Assembly (NCBI GenBank): GCA_050260355.1
Contig: JBLNBZ010000118.1
Span: 1 to 33,669 of the forward strand
Reading direction: 5' to 3'
DNA length: 33,669 bases
Source of the DNA: CADEFX01 sp050260355
GTDB lineage: Bacteria > Pseudomonadota > Alphaproteobacteria > Rhizobiales > Hyphomicrobiaceae
Under the pieces are notes generated by a model. The model saw only the letters and a list, made by a program, of their open reading frames with translations, was not told where the DNA came from and searched no databases. This document shows, piece after piece, positions 33,379 through 33,669 of the stretch. The translations under genes and the position numbers were made by a program. Numbering within the stretch: position 1 is the stretch's first letter; each line of letters opens with the position of its first letter.

Positions 33379-33669
33379 ATGGTGATCGCGCAATCGAAGG
33401 GCGCAGTGGGCGGGGAGACTTTGGCCGGACTACCGGGCCTCGACGCCTACGACGAGGCCGTCGGCGCCGCCGAGCGCGTGCTCCAGCTTGCCAAGAGCAG
33501 TGTGCGCGGCAAGGCGGGGGCCAAGGATGCCGATTCCGCCCAGCATGCCTTGCACGGCCTCGCGTGGCTCGCGACTTACGTCGAGGCCCTGCGGCAGATG
33601 CGCGGCTGGGCGCGACGGCTCGATGACGCCGGCGCGTTGGGCGAGCTCGAGCGGCTCCTGCTCGCGGCC
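33379..33669 (+). CDS. mcd: probable (2S)-methylsuccinyl-CoA dehydrogenase, N-terminal part (3' end outside window)
   Basis: Mcd oxidises methylsuccinyl-CoA to mesaconyl-CoA, the step after Ecm. The open frame runs off the window after 97 codons. The visible part is the N-terminal helical domain that Mcd has and most acyl-CoA dehydrogenases lack: GLDAYDEAVGAAERVLQLAK, AQHALHGLAWLATYVEALRQ and GWARRLDDAGALGELERLLL. AAAGGA lies 9 bases before the ATG. The position beside ecm and ccr and a matching PhaR-like site support the call. The FAD and catalytic parts are outside the window, so the assignment rests on the N-terminus and context. Confidence 0.75.
   Translation, partial: MVIAQSKGAVGGETLAGLPGLDAYDEAVGAAERVLQLAKSSVRGKAGAKDADSAQHALHGLAWLATYVEALRQMRGWARRLDDAGALGELERLLLAA

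Overview
The window is about 33.7 kb of GC-rich chromosomal DNA from an alphaproteobacterium, most likely of the order Hyphomicrobiales (Rhizobiales). The evidence is a mutS-glnD pair, an ethylmalonyl-CoA pathway cluster (ecm, ccr, start of mcd), a GcvA-type LysR regulator, an HNH protein and several short proteins of the kind common in rhizobial genomes, and a full CtrA-type box (TTAA-N7-TTAAC). No genus is claimed.

Layout. 1-5131: the 3' part of mutS, then glnD. 5132-7440: a patch that reads less GC-rich, with an odd 110-nt tRNA/tmRNA-like element, an AlbA_2/HATPase/winged-helix protein of the COG2865 type, and a short membrane-protein frame overlapping its 3' end in antisense. Many rhizobia have murJ (mviN) after glnD; it is not here. 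7627-8550: a cytosolic polysaccharide deacetylase. 8726-13339: a two-gene minus-strand operon encoding a 391-aa winged-helix-like protein and a 1138-aa protein that joins an AAA-type ATPase to a HerA/FtsK-type ATPase. This is the best candidate here for an uncharacterised system. 13340-17646: an envelope cluster with a CAP-domain lipoprotein behind a CtrA-type box, a D-Ala-D-Ala carboxypeptidase, two tandem paralogous small secreted proteins with opposite charge, and further small proteins. 17898-17984: tRNA-Leu(CAA).

18066-22774: a GcvA-like LysR regulator divergent from a small gene, a YqaA-type membrane protein followed by dsbB, about 1 kb of poorly coding DNA with phased short repeats and a long inverted repeat, a small conserved-looking protein and an HNH endonuclease. 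22944-25348: an alkylbase DNA glycosylase and an alpha/beta-hydrolase in one operon, divergent from gluQ. 25526-28492: a hypothetical protein, an AEC-family transporter and an amidase.

28620-33669: ethylmalonyl-CoA mutase (minus), divergent crotonyl-CoA carboxylase/reductase (plus), a YihY/BrkB membrane protein (minus), and the first 97 codons of a probable methylsuccinyl-CoA dehydrogenase that runs off the end. Ccr, Ecm and Mcd are the signature enzymes that turn crotonyl-CoA into mesaconyl-C1-CoA precursors, used for acetyl-CoA assimilation and linked to polyhydroxybutyrate flux. The ecm/ccr intergenic region and the mcd upstream region share an identical 13-mer that resembles the PhaR-type motif, which suggests common control.
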